A stretch of DNA of 64,000 nucleotides, from NCBI GenBank assembly GCA_020073445.1, contig JAIQFE010000003.1, positions 172,374 through 236,373 of the forward strand, given 5' to 3'. The stretch's first letter is position 1; every line of letters begins with the position of its first letter. Origin of the DNA: Terriglobia bacterium. GTDB lineage: Bacteria > Acidobacteriota > Terriglobia > Bryobacterales > Bryobacteraceae. Below, piece after piece: positions 6,908-15,960 of this stretch. The notes beneath the pieces are model-generated. The model searched no databases. It had not been told where the DNA came from and saw nothing but the letters and a program-made list of their open reading frames with translations. The translations under genes and the position numbers were made by a program.

Positions 6908-8707
6908 CTACTTGCGAGCGGGCACAGGCAGCGTATCGGGCTCCTTGCCAGGAGTCTCTGCACGATTTCGCCGGGCTACTTCATCCTTGGGATCGATTGC
7001 CAGCGCCTGGTCGAACAATTCCTGCGCTTGGGCGCGTTTGCCTTGGCGCAGATACAACTGTCCTAATTCATCCCGGATCTGCGCGTCGCGAGGAAATTGC
7101 TGGATGAGTTGGTCGAAGCTTTCAATCGCTTCATCGTATTTTCCTGCGCGAGCCAGCGCGCGAGCGAGATTGTAGCGCGCGGTTCCGTAATCCGCTCGCA
7201 AACGGACAGCGGCACGGAACTGCTCCATCGCCTCAGTGTTCCGGCCCACCGCCACCAAGGCCGATCCCAGAAGATTGCGGGCCTCCGGATCGTCAGGCTG
7301 GATCTGAACCGCTGTCTGGATCATCGGCAGCGCCTCCGATGGATCGAGCCGGGCCAGCCGCAGCGCGCCGATGGCGAAGTGAGCCGCGAAGTCGTCCGGA
7401 TATTTTTCGAGGCGGTGGCGCATCAGGGCTTCCTGAAGTTCCATGCGGCGGTCGCCGCGTGCGGTCATCGCGTCGGGCTTGGGTAAGACCTGAAGCCAGA
7501 GGTGCCCCATCTCGTCGGTGGCCTGATTGCCTGAGACTACGCGGCGCGGAGGCTGATTCGGGTTCCGAGGATTCGCCGCCGAATTGTCATAGTGATAGCG
7601 CATCGAAATCACGGAACCCTTGGGCAGGAAGATCGATTGCCGATAGTGGTACGCTCCCTGCCAGTTCGGGTCCCAGTCGGGAATCCGGATCAACCATTTG
7701 CGCTCGCCATTGGGCAGCGTTGCGTAGCCTTCGAGCAAATGCCCGAGATAGTGCGCGTGCGGATAAACGGCGAGAACATCCACGTCCATCGGAAGAGTGA
7801 AATCGTCGGACACCAGAAAATCGTGCTCGCCCGGCGGGATGTCGAGCGCGCCATCATGCTCAAGCTTGACCAGCATCGGATATTTTTCCTGCGGCTCGTC
7901 CGTAAAGTAAAGACCAATGGAGGGACGCACCTGCTCTGGCTTGCCCGTAGGCCGCAAGTGGGCGTTGAGCACCAGGTCATTGCCCGGATCCAGCCGCCAT
8001 GCGAATCCCTCCGGCTCGACGTACGGAGCGGCGCCCGGCTTCCAAAACAGGAAATGCCCGTCATCGGGCTCGGATAGGGGACGATCGATCACAACGTCCA
8101 TTCCGGGAAAACCCTGGCCCGCCGCGGTCTCCTGGCGGCGCGCCGAGTGTGCGCGGTCCACGTACAGGTTCGCGTGATGCACGATGCGTTTGTCGCCCGG
8201 ACGGATTTCGACAGCGCGAACATAGCGCATTTTCTCCACGGTGACTGGAATTATGAAGTTCCAGTACACGTCGGGGCCGGAGGCCGGCAAGGTGGACGCA
8301 GTCTTAGCTTCCACAATCAGGTCCGGAGGCCCAAGCTGCCAGCCCTCGGTGAACTTCGGCGGCGCCGGAGTCTCGGACGGGTTCCCTTCGGGCGCGCCCT
8401 GGCGAACCCAGTCGGCGATCAAACGGATCTGAGCGTCGCTGAGCCGGCGCTCATCGGAAAAATCGCCGAAGCCCGATTCGGGAGCCCAAGGCGGCATGAA
8501 GCGGCGGGTCGTGACATCCGCGATCTCGGGGGCGTGCTTCTTCACGTCCTGATAAGTGAGGAGCGGAAACGGTCCAGCCTCGCCCGGACGATGACACGGC
8601 GCGCAGTTCTGATAGATAATCGGCGCGATATCGTGCGCGAACGTCAGCGGAGCTTGGGCGGACGCCGTGGCGGCCAGGAACGCGCCCAGTGCCGCCAGCC
8701 GTTTCAT
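6908..8707 (-). CDS. Exported mono-haem cytochrome c / copper monooxygenase-like / TPR protein
   Basis: 599 residues with a signal peptide. A haem-binding CAPCH (Cys35, Cys38, His39) in a c-type domain of the kind seen in Planctomycetes and Acidobacteria (NCAPCHRPGEAGPF) opens the protein. The middle section has His-rich pieces (HHANLYV, YPHAHYLG, ATDEMGHLWL) resembling the copper ligands of type II ascorbate-dependent monooxygenases. About 460-590 is a run of tetratricopeptide repeats. It should act in the periplasm, perhaps in an oxidative reaction, but substrate and partners are unknown. It converges with lepB. Confidence 0.75.
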   Translation of the reverse strand: MKRLAALGAFLAATASAQAPLTFAHDIAPIIYQNCAPCHRPGEAGPFPLLTYQDVKKHAPEIADVTTRRFMPPWAPESGFGDFSDERRLSDAQIRLIADWVRQGAPEGNPSETPAPPKFTEGWQLGPPDLIVEAKTASTLPASGPDVYWNFIIPVTVEKMRYVRAVEIRPGDKRIVHHANLYVDRAHSARRQETAAGQGFPGMDVVIDRPLSEPDDGHFLFWKPGAAPYVEPEGFAWRLDPGNDLVLNAHLRPTGKPEQVRPSIGLYFTDEPQEKYPMLVKLEHDGALDIPPGEHDFLVSDDFTLPMDVDVLAVYPHAHYLGHLLEGYATLPNGERKWLIRIPDWDPNWQGAYHYRQSIFLPKGSVISMRYHYDNSAANPRNPNQPPRRVVSGNQATDEMGHLWLQVLPKPDAMTARGDRRMELQEALMRHRLEKYPDDFAAHFAIGALRLARLDPSEALPMIQTAVQIQPDDPEARNLLGSALVAVGRNTEAMEQFRAAVRLRADYGTARYNLARALARAGKYDEAIESFDQLIQQFPRDAQIRDELGQLYLRQGKRAQAQELFDQALAIDPKDEVARRNRAETPGKEPDTLPVPARK

Positions 8708-8717
8708 ATTTCCTAGG

Positions 8718-10577
8718 CTACACCTTCGTTTTCAGCCACTCTTGGATAACCGTGAAGACTTCGTGATTGTTCTTTTCCATCAGCATCAGGTTGCCGTTGC
8801 CGAAAATGCCGTAATCGCGCAGCCGCAGCATCTCTGCGGAGCAGCCGGCCTGCTTCAGGAAAGCGACGTTCGATATGGGCGATCCGCCGCCGCCGAATTC
8901 ACTGGTGACCCAGGTGATCGGGATGCCTTTGAGGTTTTTCCACTTATGCGCGGGCTCGGCCTGCAGCTTGAAAGGCGAAACTACGGGACGCGGCGAATCG
9001 GGCGGCGCGGTCTGATCGACCAGTTTGAATTGCGAGAGATCGGTGACGGGAGGATCGTAGGTCATCGGGCTCGCGGTCAATCCCCAGAGAAGCTGCGCGG
9101 CAAACGGATTGCCGTTGATCTCCATGGCGACGATGGCTTTGACCAGATTTGGCCGGCGGTCGGCGACGCCCCATGCGAAGAAGCCGCCGAACGCATGGAC
9201 GAATAAGATGCACGGCCCAATCTTGTCGAGCAACTCCGCGCCGCCGGGCCACACCAGGTCGCTATGGAACGCTTCGTCGCTGACGTTGCCCTGTTCGCAG
9301 GCCATGAACTGATCGATCAGGGGATCGTTCATGCCACCGGGTCCGGGCCACTGGGCGGTGTTGAACACGGCGGTGCTGCCGATGAGCCCTTCGAACGCTG
9401 GAACGTTGGGCAGGTGGCTGGGACCCAGGGCGTCGGGATGATACGGCGACCGGCCATAACTCGGACGATCCAGCCAGTACACGCTGTAACCGGCCTGGAC
9501 GAAATAGTGGACCCAGCCGGGACGGCCGCCGATGCCCATCATGTGCGTGCCTTGCCCGCCGCCGCCGTGAACCATCACCACCGGGAGTGGATGGGTCTTC
9601 TTTTCCGGGATCATGTACTGCACGAACATCTGTCCCTGAGCAATCGTGCCGTAAGGCATTTGCTTGCGCTGGACGCCGATCCAGAAGCCGCCTTGATCAG
9701 CGAGTTTCAGCGCGGTCGATTCGCGGTTGGGATGAGGATCGGACTGGCTGACAGTCATCGGAATTCCGATTGTGCGCTCAAGCCAGGCGAGCACCGGAGC
9801 AAACGCTTCCCGAGTGTTCCTGGTCGGACCCAGGGCAAAGGTTTCGGTCGGAATCCCCGCTAGTTTTGGCGGGCCCTGAAGGGCTGTGGGCGGATCCACC
9901 CTGACCATCGCTTTCACCAGAGCCGGCCGCTCTTCCGCCGTCACCGCCGCGAACATCGAACCGTCGCCGTCGGTGACCAGGATCGAGGGGCCGATGTCGT
10001 CGAGCAGCATCGCGCCGCGCGTGCGCCAGACGGCTTGGGTCTGGGCGTTGTTGGCCGGCATCGGTTGGCCCATCGATGCGACGGCTTGGGCGACGCGCGG
10101 GTCGGATATCGGCAGGTTGAGCGCCTTGCCGACTGCCTCGAACGTGGGAGCCTGCGGCGCGAACGCGCCGTGCACGAACGGCTGATACGGATTGCGGCCC
10201 TGTCCCGGGCGATCAAGCACGTACACCTTGTAGCCCTGTTCCAGGAACAGCGTCGCCCAGCCGCGGTGGCCGTCGGGTGTCGTGAACCAGTCCGAGCCTT
10301 GCCCGAATCCGCCATGAATCAGCACGACCGGGTAGGGGTGACGAACCTGGGCGGGGATCCAGTGCTCGACGTACATCTGCATCCCGTTGCACACGGTGCC
10401 GCGGGCGAGCAGCGCGTGCTCGACGCCGTACCAGTGGTAGGACCACTCGGCGATATCGAGCGGGGGACCAGGGTTTCCAGGAGTCTGCGCTTGGAGTTGA
10501 GAGGCGGCTTGAGACGCGGCCAGCGCCGCAGTCATCAGGGCGCCGAGTTCACGTCGGGTGAGCTTTTCCTGGACCAT
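8718..10577 (-). CDS. Tandem alpha/beta hydrolase-fold protein, nucleophile positions apparently lost
   Basis: 619 residues from the ATG at 10577, which has AGGAG just upstream; a GTG at 10589 is the alternative. A twin-arginine-like signal (TRRELGALMTAALAAS) starts it. Two homologous hydrolase domains follow, shown by PVVLIHGGFGQGSDWF and PVVMVHGGGGQGTHMM, each followed by YVLDRPGQGR- or YWLDRPSYGR-like segments. At the nucleophile elbow, where relatives have THSxGG, the first domain reads VTDGDGS and the second VHAFGG, so neither shows the Ser. It may be a pseudoenzyme or a binding protein. It is divergent from the HtrA-like gene. Confidence 0.7.
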   Translation of the reverse strand: MVQEKLTRRELGALMTAALAASQAASQLQAQTPGNPGPPLDIAEWSYHWYGVEHALLARGTVCNGMQMYVEHWIPAQVRHPYPVVLIHGGFGQGSDWFTTPDGHRGWATLFLEQGYKVYVLDRPGQGRNPYQPFVHGAFAPQAPTFEAVGKALNLPISDPRVAQAVASMGQPMPANNAQTQAVWRTRGAMLLDDIGPSILVTDGDGSMFAAVTAEERPALVKAMVRVDPPTALQGPPKLAGIPTETFALGPTRNTREAFAPVLAWLERTIGIPMTVSQSDPHPNRESTALKLADQGGFWIGVQRKQMPYGTIAQGQMFVQYMIPEKKTHPLPVVMVHGGGGQGTHMMGIGGRPGWVHYFVQAGYSVYWLDRPSYGRSPYHPDALGPSHLPNVPAFEGLIGSTAVFNTAQWPGPGGMNDPLIDQFMACEQGNVSDEAFHSDLVWPGGAELLDKIGPCILFVHAFGGFFAWGVADRRPNLVKAIVAMEINGNPFAAQLLWGLTASPMTYDPPVTDLSQFKLVDQTAPPDSPRPVVSPFKLQAEPAHKWKNLKGIPITWVTSEFGGGGSPISNVAFLKQAGCSAEMLRLRDYGIFGNGNLMLMEKNNHEVFTVIQEWLKTKV

Positions 10578-10601
10578 TTTCTCCTGCACGATGCAATCTT
10601 A

Positions 10602-10630
10602 CCTGACCAGTCAGGCAGGTGCGACCTGCC
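10602..10630. promoter_or_regulatory. Two adjacent inverted repeats in a divergent promoter region
   Basis: CCTGAC-CA-GTCAGG (10602-10615) is followed by GGCAGGT-GCG-ACCTGCC (10614-10630). They lie between the divergent hydrolase and HtrA-like genes and could be an operator for a dimeric (for example TetR-type) regulator. No such regulator gene is next to them. Confidence 0.35.
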
Positions 10631-10689
10631 CGATCATCCGGTGTATCAAGAGGCCGCGAAGGCGCATGCTGAGTACAGGAGTAACAACC

Positions 10690-11598
10690 TTGGCAAATTC
10701 ATTAGTTGCGCTTTCCGAGCAGATCGCCTCCACAGTCGAGCAGGCCGCGCAGTCGATTGTGTCGGTTCACGCGCGCCACCGATTCGACTCGAGCGGAGTT
10801 CACTGGAGTCCCGAAATCGTCGTCACGGCGGATCACGCGCTTCGCCGGGATGAGGGAATCCGCGTGACCTTGCCGGACGGTTCCAAGGCCGACGCGGAGT
10901 TGGTGGGTCGCGATCCGGGAACGGATCTGGCTGTGCTGCGCGTGAAAGGGCTCGGCATTCCCATGCTCGCCAAAGATGAAAGCCCAGCGACGGTTCCGGG
11001 AAGTGTTGTGCTGGCGGTGGGCCGGTCGAAAGACAGCGCCGTCGCGGCGTTCGGCGTGATCAGCAACCTCTCGGGTCCATCGCAGACATGGCGGGGAGGG
11101 AAGCTCGACCAAGTGGTGCGGCTGGATCTATCGCTGCACCCGGCGGGAGCGGGCGGGGCAGTGGTGGGCGCCACGGGCAAGCTGATGGGCATCGCAACTC
11201 CTGCGTTGTCGCGAGTTTCGGTGTTCGCGATTCCCTTGCCCACGGTGGCTCGCGTGACCGAAAGCCTGGTCGCGCACGGCCGGGTTCCGCGAGGATACCT
11301 GGGGGTGGGCTTACAACCGATCGCGATCCCCGAGCATCTAAAGGGCAAGCTGAATCTGGCCAGCTCCGCGGGGCTCATTGCCATGAGTGTCCAGCATGAT
11401 GGGCCGGCGGGAAAGGCGGGCATGTCGATCGGCGACGTGCTGCTCGAATTAGGCGGGCGCGCTACGCAGCGGACAGAAAACGTCCAGGAAGTTCTGAGCG
11501 GAGAGCCGGTGGGGAAAAAAATCGTGGCCAAACTCCTGCGGGCAGGGAGTGTCATTGAGCTGGCGATCACCATTGCCGAACGGCCGCGGAAGGGCTAG
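10690..11598 (+). CDS. HtrA/DegP-like trypsin-fold protein with PDZ domain, catalytic Ser replaced
   Basis: 302 residues using the TTG at 10690, which has AGGAG eight bases upstream; an ATG at 10666 has none. The trypsin-like fold is recognisable: His49 in VVTADHAL and Asp79 in PGTDLAVLRV are in place. The loop that should read GNSGG reads PAGAGGAVV, with Ala154 for the Ser nucleophile. A PDZ domain follows (GYLGVGLQPI through GPAGKAGMSIGDVLLELGG). No signal peptide is seen, so it may be cytoplasmic. It looks like a protease-dead scaffold or peptide-binding protein. The LuxR-type gene follows 12 bp downstream. Confidence 0.75.
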   Translation: MANSLVALSEQIASTVEQAAQSIVSVHARHRFDSSGVHWSPEIVVTADHALRRDEGIRVTLPDGSKADAELVGRDPGTDLAVLRVKGLGIPMLAKDESPATVPGSVVLAVGRSKDSAVAAFGVISNLSGPSQTWRGGKLDQVVRLDLSLHPAGAGGAVVGATGKLMGIATPALSRVSVFAIPLPTVARVTESLVAHGRVPRGYLGVGLQPIAIPEHLKGKLNLASSAGLIAMSVQHDGPAGKAGMSIGDVLLELGGRATQRTENVQEVLSGEPVGKKIVAKLLRAGSVIELAITIAERPRKG

Positions 11599-11610
11599 CG
11601 GAAGAGTCAG

Positions 11611-12077
11611 GTGATCCGAGTCTATATCGACGCCGGATCTGCGATCACTCGCATCGGATTGGAGTCGATGCTGACGTCCGATCCCGGGATCGAAATCGTC
11701 CACGACGCTTCCGAGGCGGACGTCGTGGTGGGCGCACGACGGATGTCTTCACGGGACGTCACTGCCGAACAAATCATCGCCGCCGTTCACGCAGCCGCGG
11801 CGGGTCTTCACGTGATGCCCGTCGAAGCAGGCGTGGCTTCTATCCTTCGCTCTTATACGCACGAACCAGTGGAAGAGATCGTCGAGCCGCTGACTCCGCG
11901 CGAGATGGACGTGCTGGAGATGCTCGCGGAAGGCTTGAGCAACAAGATGATCGCGCATCGGCTGTCGATCTCCGACCATACAGCCAAGTTCCACGTGAAC
12001 TCTATCCTGGCCAAGCTGAACGCGGGCACGCGCACGGAGGCCGTGACCCGCGGTATCCGTCTCGGGTTGATTAAGAT

Positions 12078-12081
<4 letters not shown>
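11611..12081 (+). CDS. LuxR-type transcriptional regulator with degenerate receiver domain
   Basis: 156 residues from a GTG start with no spaced Shine-Dalgarno. Residues 93-150 are a LuxR/NarL helix-turn-helix (LTPREMDVLEMLAEGLSNKMIA, HTAKFHVNSILAKL). The first 85 residues resemble a shortened response-regulator receiver: VYIDAGSAITRIGLESML is the usual beta1/alpha1, but the strand that should hold the phosphorylated Asp reads ADVVVGARR. It is probably phosphorylation-independent. It is 12 bp after the HtrA-like gene, so the pair may form one unit. Its stop overlaps that of the convergent dienelactone hydrolase gene. Confidence 0.75.
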
Positions 12082-12983
<902 letters not shown>

Positions 12984-13041
12984 TGAGAGGGTGCTCCTTT
13001 CTCGGCAAAGGATATCACATCAAAATACGAATCGGCGCCTC

Positions 13042-13072
13042 TTGACAAATAGTTTAGTTATAACTAAACTAT
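13042..13072 (+). promoter_or_regulatory. arsR promoter with a 24-bp perfect palindromic operator
   Basis: The -35 TTGACA (13042-13047) is spaced 17 bp from a -10 TAAACT (13065-13070). A perfect palindrome with 12-bp arms (ATAGTTTAGTTA and its complement, 13049-13072) fills the spacer and the -10. The position fits autorepression by the adjacent ArsR-type protein. Confidence 0.7.
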
Positions 13073-13077
13073 CTTCC

Positions 13078-13428
13078 ATGGCGCTGGAGCCCGCGATTTT
13101 GAACGCAATCGCATCGCCGCGGAGGCAGGAGATCCTGCGGCTGATCTGGCGCGAGGAGCAAACCGCCGGATTCATCCACCGGGCCATGCCCGACGTCACG
13201 TTCGGGGCCGTGTCCTTGCAGTTGAAGGGTCTGCTCGATGCCGGACTAGTGGAGGCGCGGGCCGAGAACCGCAATCGCTTCTATCGTGCGAAGAGGGAGG
13301 CGCTGGGTCCGATGGCCGAAATGCTGGAGAGCATGTGGGATGACGCGCTTTGGAAGCTGAAGCTCGCTGCCGAGTTGGAACAGAGCCGCCGCGGCCCAAA
13401 ACAGCAACGCAAGAAGAAGAGAAAGTGA
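13078..13428 (+). CDS. ArsR-family winged-helix transcriptional regulator
   Basis: 116 residues from the ATG at 13078, just after the operator palindrome and again without a clear Shine-Dalgarno. The winged helix reads ILNAIASPRRQEILRLI, then VTFGAVSLQLKGLLDAGLVE and a wing with RNRFYRAKRE. No metal-binding cysteines are present, so it is not a typical arsenic or metal sensor. The C-terminus is strongly basic (GPKQQRKKKRK). It is six bases before an AHSA1/SRPBCC-domain gene, a very common genomic pairing in which the regulator controls its partner. Confidence 0.85.
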   Translation: MALEPAILNAIASPRRQEILRLIWREEQTAGFIHRAMPDVTFGAVSLQLKGLLDAGLVEARAENRNRFYRAKREALGPMAEMLESMWDDALWKLKLAAELEQSRRGPKQQRKKKRK

Positions 13429-13434
13429 GGATCT

Positions 13435-14208
13435 ATGAAATCACTGTCGTACTCCGTTGATCGCAGTATTCTGATCGAGGCCGATCGCGAGACGGTCTTC
13501 GGCTTTTTCACGGACAGTGCTCGTTGGGCCACTTGGTGGGGTGCGGGTTCTACCGTCGACCCACGTCCTGGCGGGGCGCTGCGGATTCAACACTCCAACG
13601 GATTCGTATCGGAGGGGGAGGTACTCGAAATCGCCGCACCGGAGCGTTTCGTGTTCACCTTCAGCCTGCAGAGTGAACGACCGATTCCAGCGGAGGAGTC
13701 CCGCGTGACGATCCGCCTGCAACAGCAGGAGGCTGGCACGCTAGTGCGGGTGACGCACGAAGTGGCCGATGCCGTGGTCGCGGAGCAGCTAGTGCAGGGG
13801 TGGCGGTTTCACTTCTCTCTATTCGCCAACGCGGTTGCCAACTATGTGAATGCCGGTGCTCCCGACGTTGTCGATGCGTGGTTCGGACTGTGGACGGAGC
13901 CGGACGCCGCGGCGAGGGAGGCGACCCTGAACAGGATCGCGGCGCGCAAGGTGAGGTTTCGCGACCGCTACAGCCGGCTGGACGGGATCGACGATCTGGT
14001 AGCTCACACCGGCGCAGCGCAGCGATTCATGCCCGGAATAGGTCTCGAGCGCAAGGGCAGTATCCGGCACTGTCAGGGCACTGTATTGGCCGATTGGGTA
14101 GCGCGCTCCAGCGACGGTCAAGAGAAGATGAGCGGGACAAGCGTCTTCGCGTTCGGTCCCGGTCTGAAGATTGACTCTGTGACCAGCCTCTTGAACGCTA
14201 CTTCTTGA
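13435..14208 (+). CDS. AHSA1/SRPBCC-domain protein with C-terminal NTF2/SnoaL-like domain
   Basis: 257 residues. About 1-130 is an SRPBCC (AHSA1-type) lipid/ligand-binding fold: IEADRETVFGFFTD, ARWATWWGAGSTVDPRPGG, ERFVFTF and the long C-terminal helix with GWRFHFSLFANAVANYV. About 140-257 is a second domain of NTF2/SnoaL type (WTEPDAAAREATLNRI through SVFAFGPGLKI). These fusions are probable binding proteins or small enzymes; the ligand is unknown. It is in an operon with the ArsR-type regulator. The 3' end overlaps the convergent YkgJ-type gene by 11 bp. Confidence 0.75.
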   Translation: MKSLSYSVDRSILIEADRETVFGFFTDSARWATWWGAGSTVDPRPGGALRIQHSNGFVSEGEVLEIAAPERFVFTFSLQSERPIPAEESRVTIRLQQQEAGTLVRVTHEVADAVVAEQLVQGWRFHFSLFANAVANYVNAGAPDVVDAWFGLWTEPDAAAREATLNRIAARKVRFRDRYSRLDGIDDLVAHTGAAQRFMPGIGLERKGSIRHCQGTVLADWVARSSDGQEKMSGTSVFAFGPGLKIDSVTSLLNATS

Positions 14209-14704
14209 AATTCGTCAGATCCTTCACCTGCTCCATCCAGTTGTAGACGATGGGGCAATACGTCGCGCGATCCACATAAGCCCACATCTTGTGCTGGATC
14301 GAACCCATGCCGCGCAGCAAATGCGGGAATCCTTCGCAGGTCTTGGGGCGGAATTCGTAGATGGTGCAGTCGTTGCCGTCGAGGAAAACGCATCCCTTCT
14401 CCTCGGTCCGCTTCAGGATCAACTCGCCATCCGTTCCGGTTTGCGTGTACTGTTCCAGGAACTGCTTGCGGGAAATGCCCAGGTTCTTCGACATGCTGAT
14501 CACGTCTTTTTCAAAGATCTCGGCTTCGGTCACGCGGCAGCATTCGGCGCATTCGCGGCAGTCGATGGCCGCGTGGACCTCTTTTGCGGCGGCCCGGAAC
14601 TGGCGCTCCACGAAGTTGTGGGATTTGATCCAGCGGCGGAACTTCTCATTTTCGCCGCGCTTCTTTTCGCCCAGGCGGCTGATCTGGATCAAGTCAGTTA
14701 TCAC
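14198..14704 (-). CDS. YkgJ-family cysteine cluster protein
   Basis: 168 residues. The family signature is present: DCRECAECCRVTE (Cys49, Cys52, Cys55, Cys56), GCVFLDGNDCTIYEFRPKTCEGFPH and a late ATYCPIVYNW. These cysteines are thought to bind zinc or an Fe-S cluster; the biochemical role of the family is not established. The start is 26 bp from a divergent gene of unknown function. Confidence 0.85.
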   Translation of the reverse strand: MITDLIQISRLGEKKRGENEKFRRWIKSHNFVERQFRAAAKEVHAAIDCRECAECCRVTEAEIFEKDVISMSKNLGISRKQFLEQYTQTGTDGELILKRTEEKGCVFLDGNDCTIYEFRPKTCEGFPHLLRGMGSIQHKMWAYVDRATYCPIVYNWMEQVKDLTNFKK

Positions 14705-14730
14705 TACCTACAGGATACAATCGAGGTGAA

Positions 14731-15303
14731 ATGAGCGACCGCCTTTATTTGTCCTGTTGGGTGCGGGGATTCTCCGATTCGAACCTTTTGCGGCATTTTG
14801 GAAAGATGCTGGAGGTGTTTCCCTTCTCGAAACTCGCGAAGACGGGGCCGGTCCTGCGCGTCTATGCGATCGAGTATGTGGAGCCGCCGGTTTTTGAGCG
14901 GGTGTTCGACCCGGGCGCGACAGTCGCGGACCTGATTGCCGCCGCGCGCGATTTTGCCCAGCCGGATTGCTGCGTCGAAATCGAGGCTGCCTGGGATCTT
15001 TGGCAGCACCATGACGACTGGAAGCTGTGGCCTTCCGCGGTCACCTTCTCCTGCTATGGTTCGGCCTTCGAACACGAACACGACGATGACCTGCGCATCG
15101 ATTTCGGGCTCGATTCCAAGTTTCTGCCGTCCGAGGATATCGAGGGATCGCTGCGGATTCAGCAATCGAATTTGCGGAGCTTGCTGCATCTGGTCAGCGA
15201 GATCGAGAAAGCACTGCCGGTGGATCGGCGGCTGCTTTGGTCGGAGAGCGGAGCTAATTTCGCCGCGGTGGTGGAAGAGGCGATCGAGAGGTTTGGCGCT
15301 TAG
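14731..15303 (+). CDS. Conserved-looking hypothetical protein (190 aa)
   Basis: A soluble, acidic protein with no signal or membrane segment. A GAGGTGAA Shine-Dalgarno and an upstream TACAAT -10 (14711-14716) support the start. Landmarks are LYLSCWVRGFSDSNLLRHF, FEHEHDDDLRIDFGLDSKFL and a Leu-rich helix near 145-165. I do not recognise a family. Its stop overlaps that of the convergent PAP2 phosphatase gene. Confidence 0.65.
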   Translation: MSDRLYLSCWVRGFSDSNLLRHFGKMLEVFPFSKLAKTGPVLRVYAIEYVEPPVFERVFDPGATVADLIAAARDFAQPDCCVEIEAAWDLWQHHDDWKLWPSAVTFSCYGSAFEHEHDDDLRIDFGLDSKFLPSEDIEGSLRIQQSNLRSLLHLVSEIEKALPVDRRLLWSESGANFAAVVEEAIERFGA

Positions 15304-15860
15304 GCAACCAGCGCGGCAGCGACCGCACCGAGAGTCGCGCCCAGGGCAGCGCCCGCCAGGACGTCGCTCAGAAAGTGCATCCCCAGGACGACGCGCGAAG
15401 CCGCGATACTGATCGCGCAGAACAGCAATCCCGGTAACAATTCAGGATAAAAGCCCGCGAGCGCAGCCGTGACCGCGAAGGCCGTAATCGTGTGACCCGA
15501 GGGAAACGAGAATTGGTCGGGCGGCAATAACTGCGCCCAGCAATGCGGCTCGAGCGCACAGGGGCGCTTGCGCTTGAAGAGGCGCTTTAACTCGAGGAAC
15601 AAGGCGACGCCCGCTGCGACGGCCAGAGTCGCCGCCAAGAGGGCATGAAAACGTTGCCGCCCGCCGTACAGGGCCACGGCCAGGCCCAGTGCATACCACA
15701 GCCCGCCGTCGCCGCCGCGCGTCGCGGCCAGCATCCACATCCGGAGCCATTTTGGGGGCCGCCAGTGGTTCACCCGGACCATGACCCGGTGATCCTTCGA
15801 GGACACCCATGACATGGCCCCTAGCACCATCCGCGGCGTGGTGATCTGAAGAACCGCCAT
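15300..15860 (-). CDS. PAP2-family membrane phosphatase
   Basis: 186 residues from the ATG at 15860. The three catalytic motifs of acid phosphatase/PAP2 enzymes are complete: KRLFKRKRP (K92 to P100), FPSGH (119-123) and SRVVLGMHFLSD (155-166, with His162 and Asp166). Several transmembrane segments surround them. PAP2 enzymes dephosphorylate lipid substrates such as phosphatidate, phosphatidylglycerophosphate or undecaprenyl pyrophosphate at the outer face of the inner membrane. The gene lies 100 bp from a divergent MGDG-synthase-like glycosyltransferase, which suggests lipid metabolism. Confidence 0.85.
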   Translation of the reverse strand: MAVLQITTPRMVLGAMSWVSSKDHRVMVRVNHWRPPKWLRMWMLAATRGGDGGLWYALGLAVALYGGRQRFHALLAATLAVAAGVALFLELKRLFKRKRPCALEPHCWAQLLPPDQFSFPSGHTITAFAVTAALAGFYPELLPGLLFCAISIAASRVVLGMHFLSDVLAGAALGATLGAVAAALVA

Positions 15861-15960
15861 AATACATTCATAACCGGGCGGCGTTACATGCTCGTGACGC
15901 TGCGATAAAACATTTATGACAAACCTTGATTTGTACCGGTTTCGCTGCAAACACTAGTCT

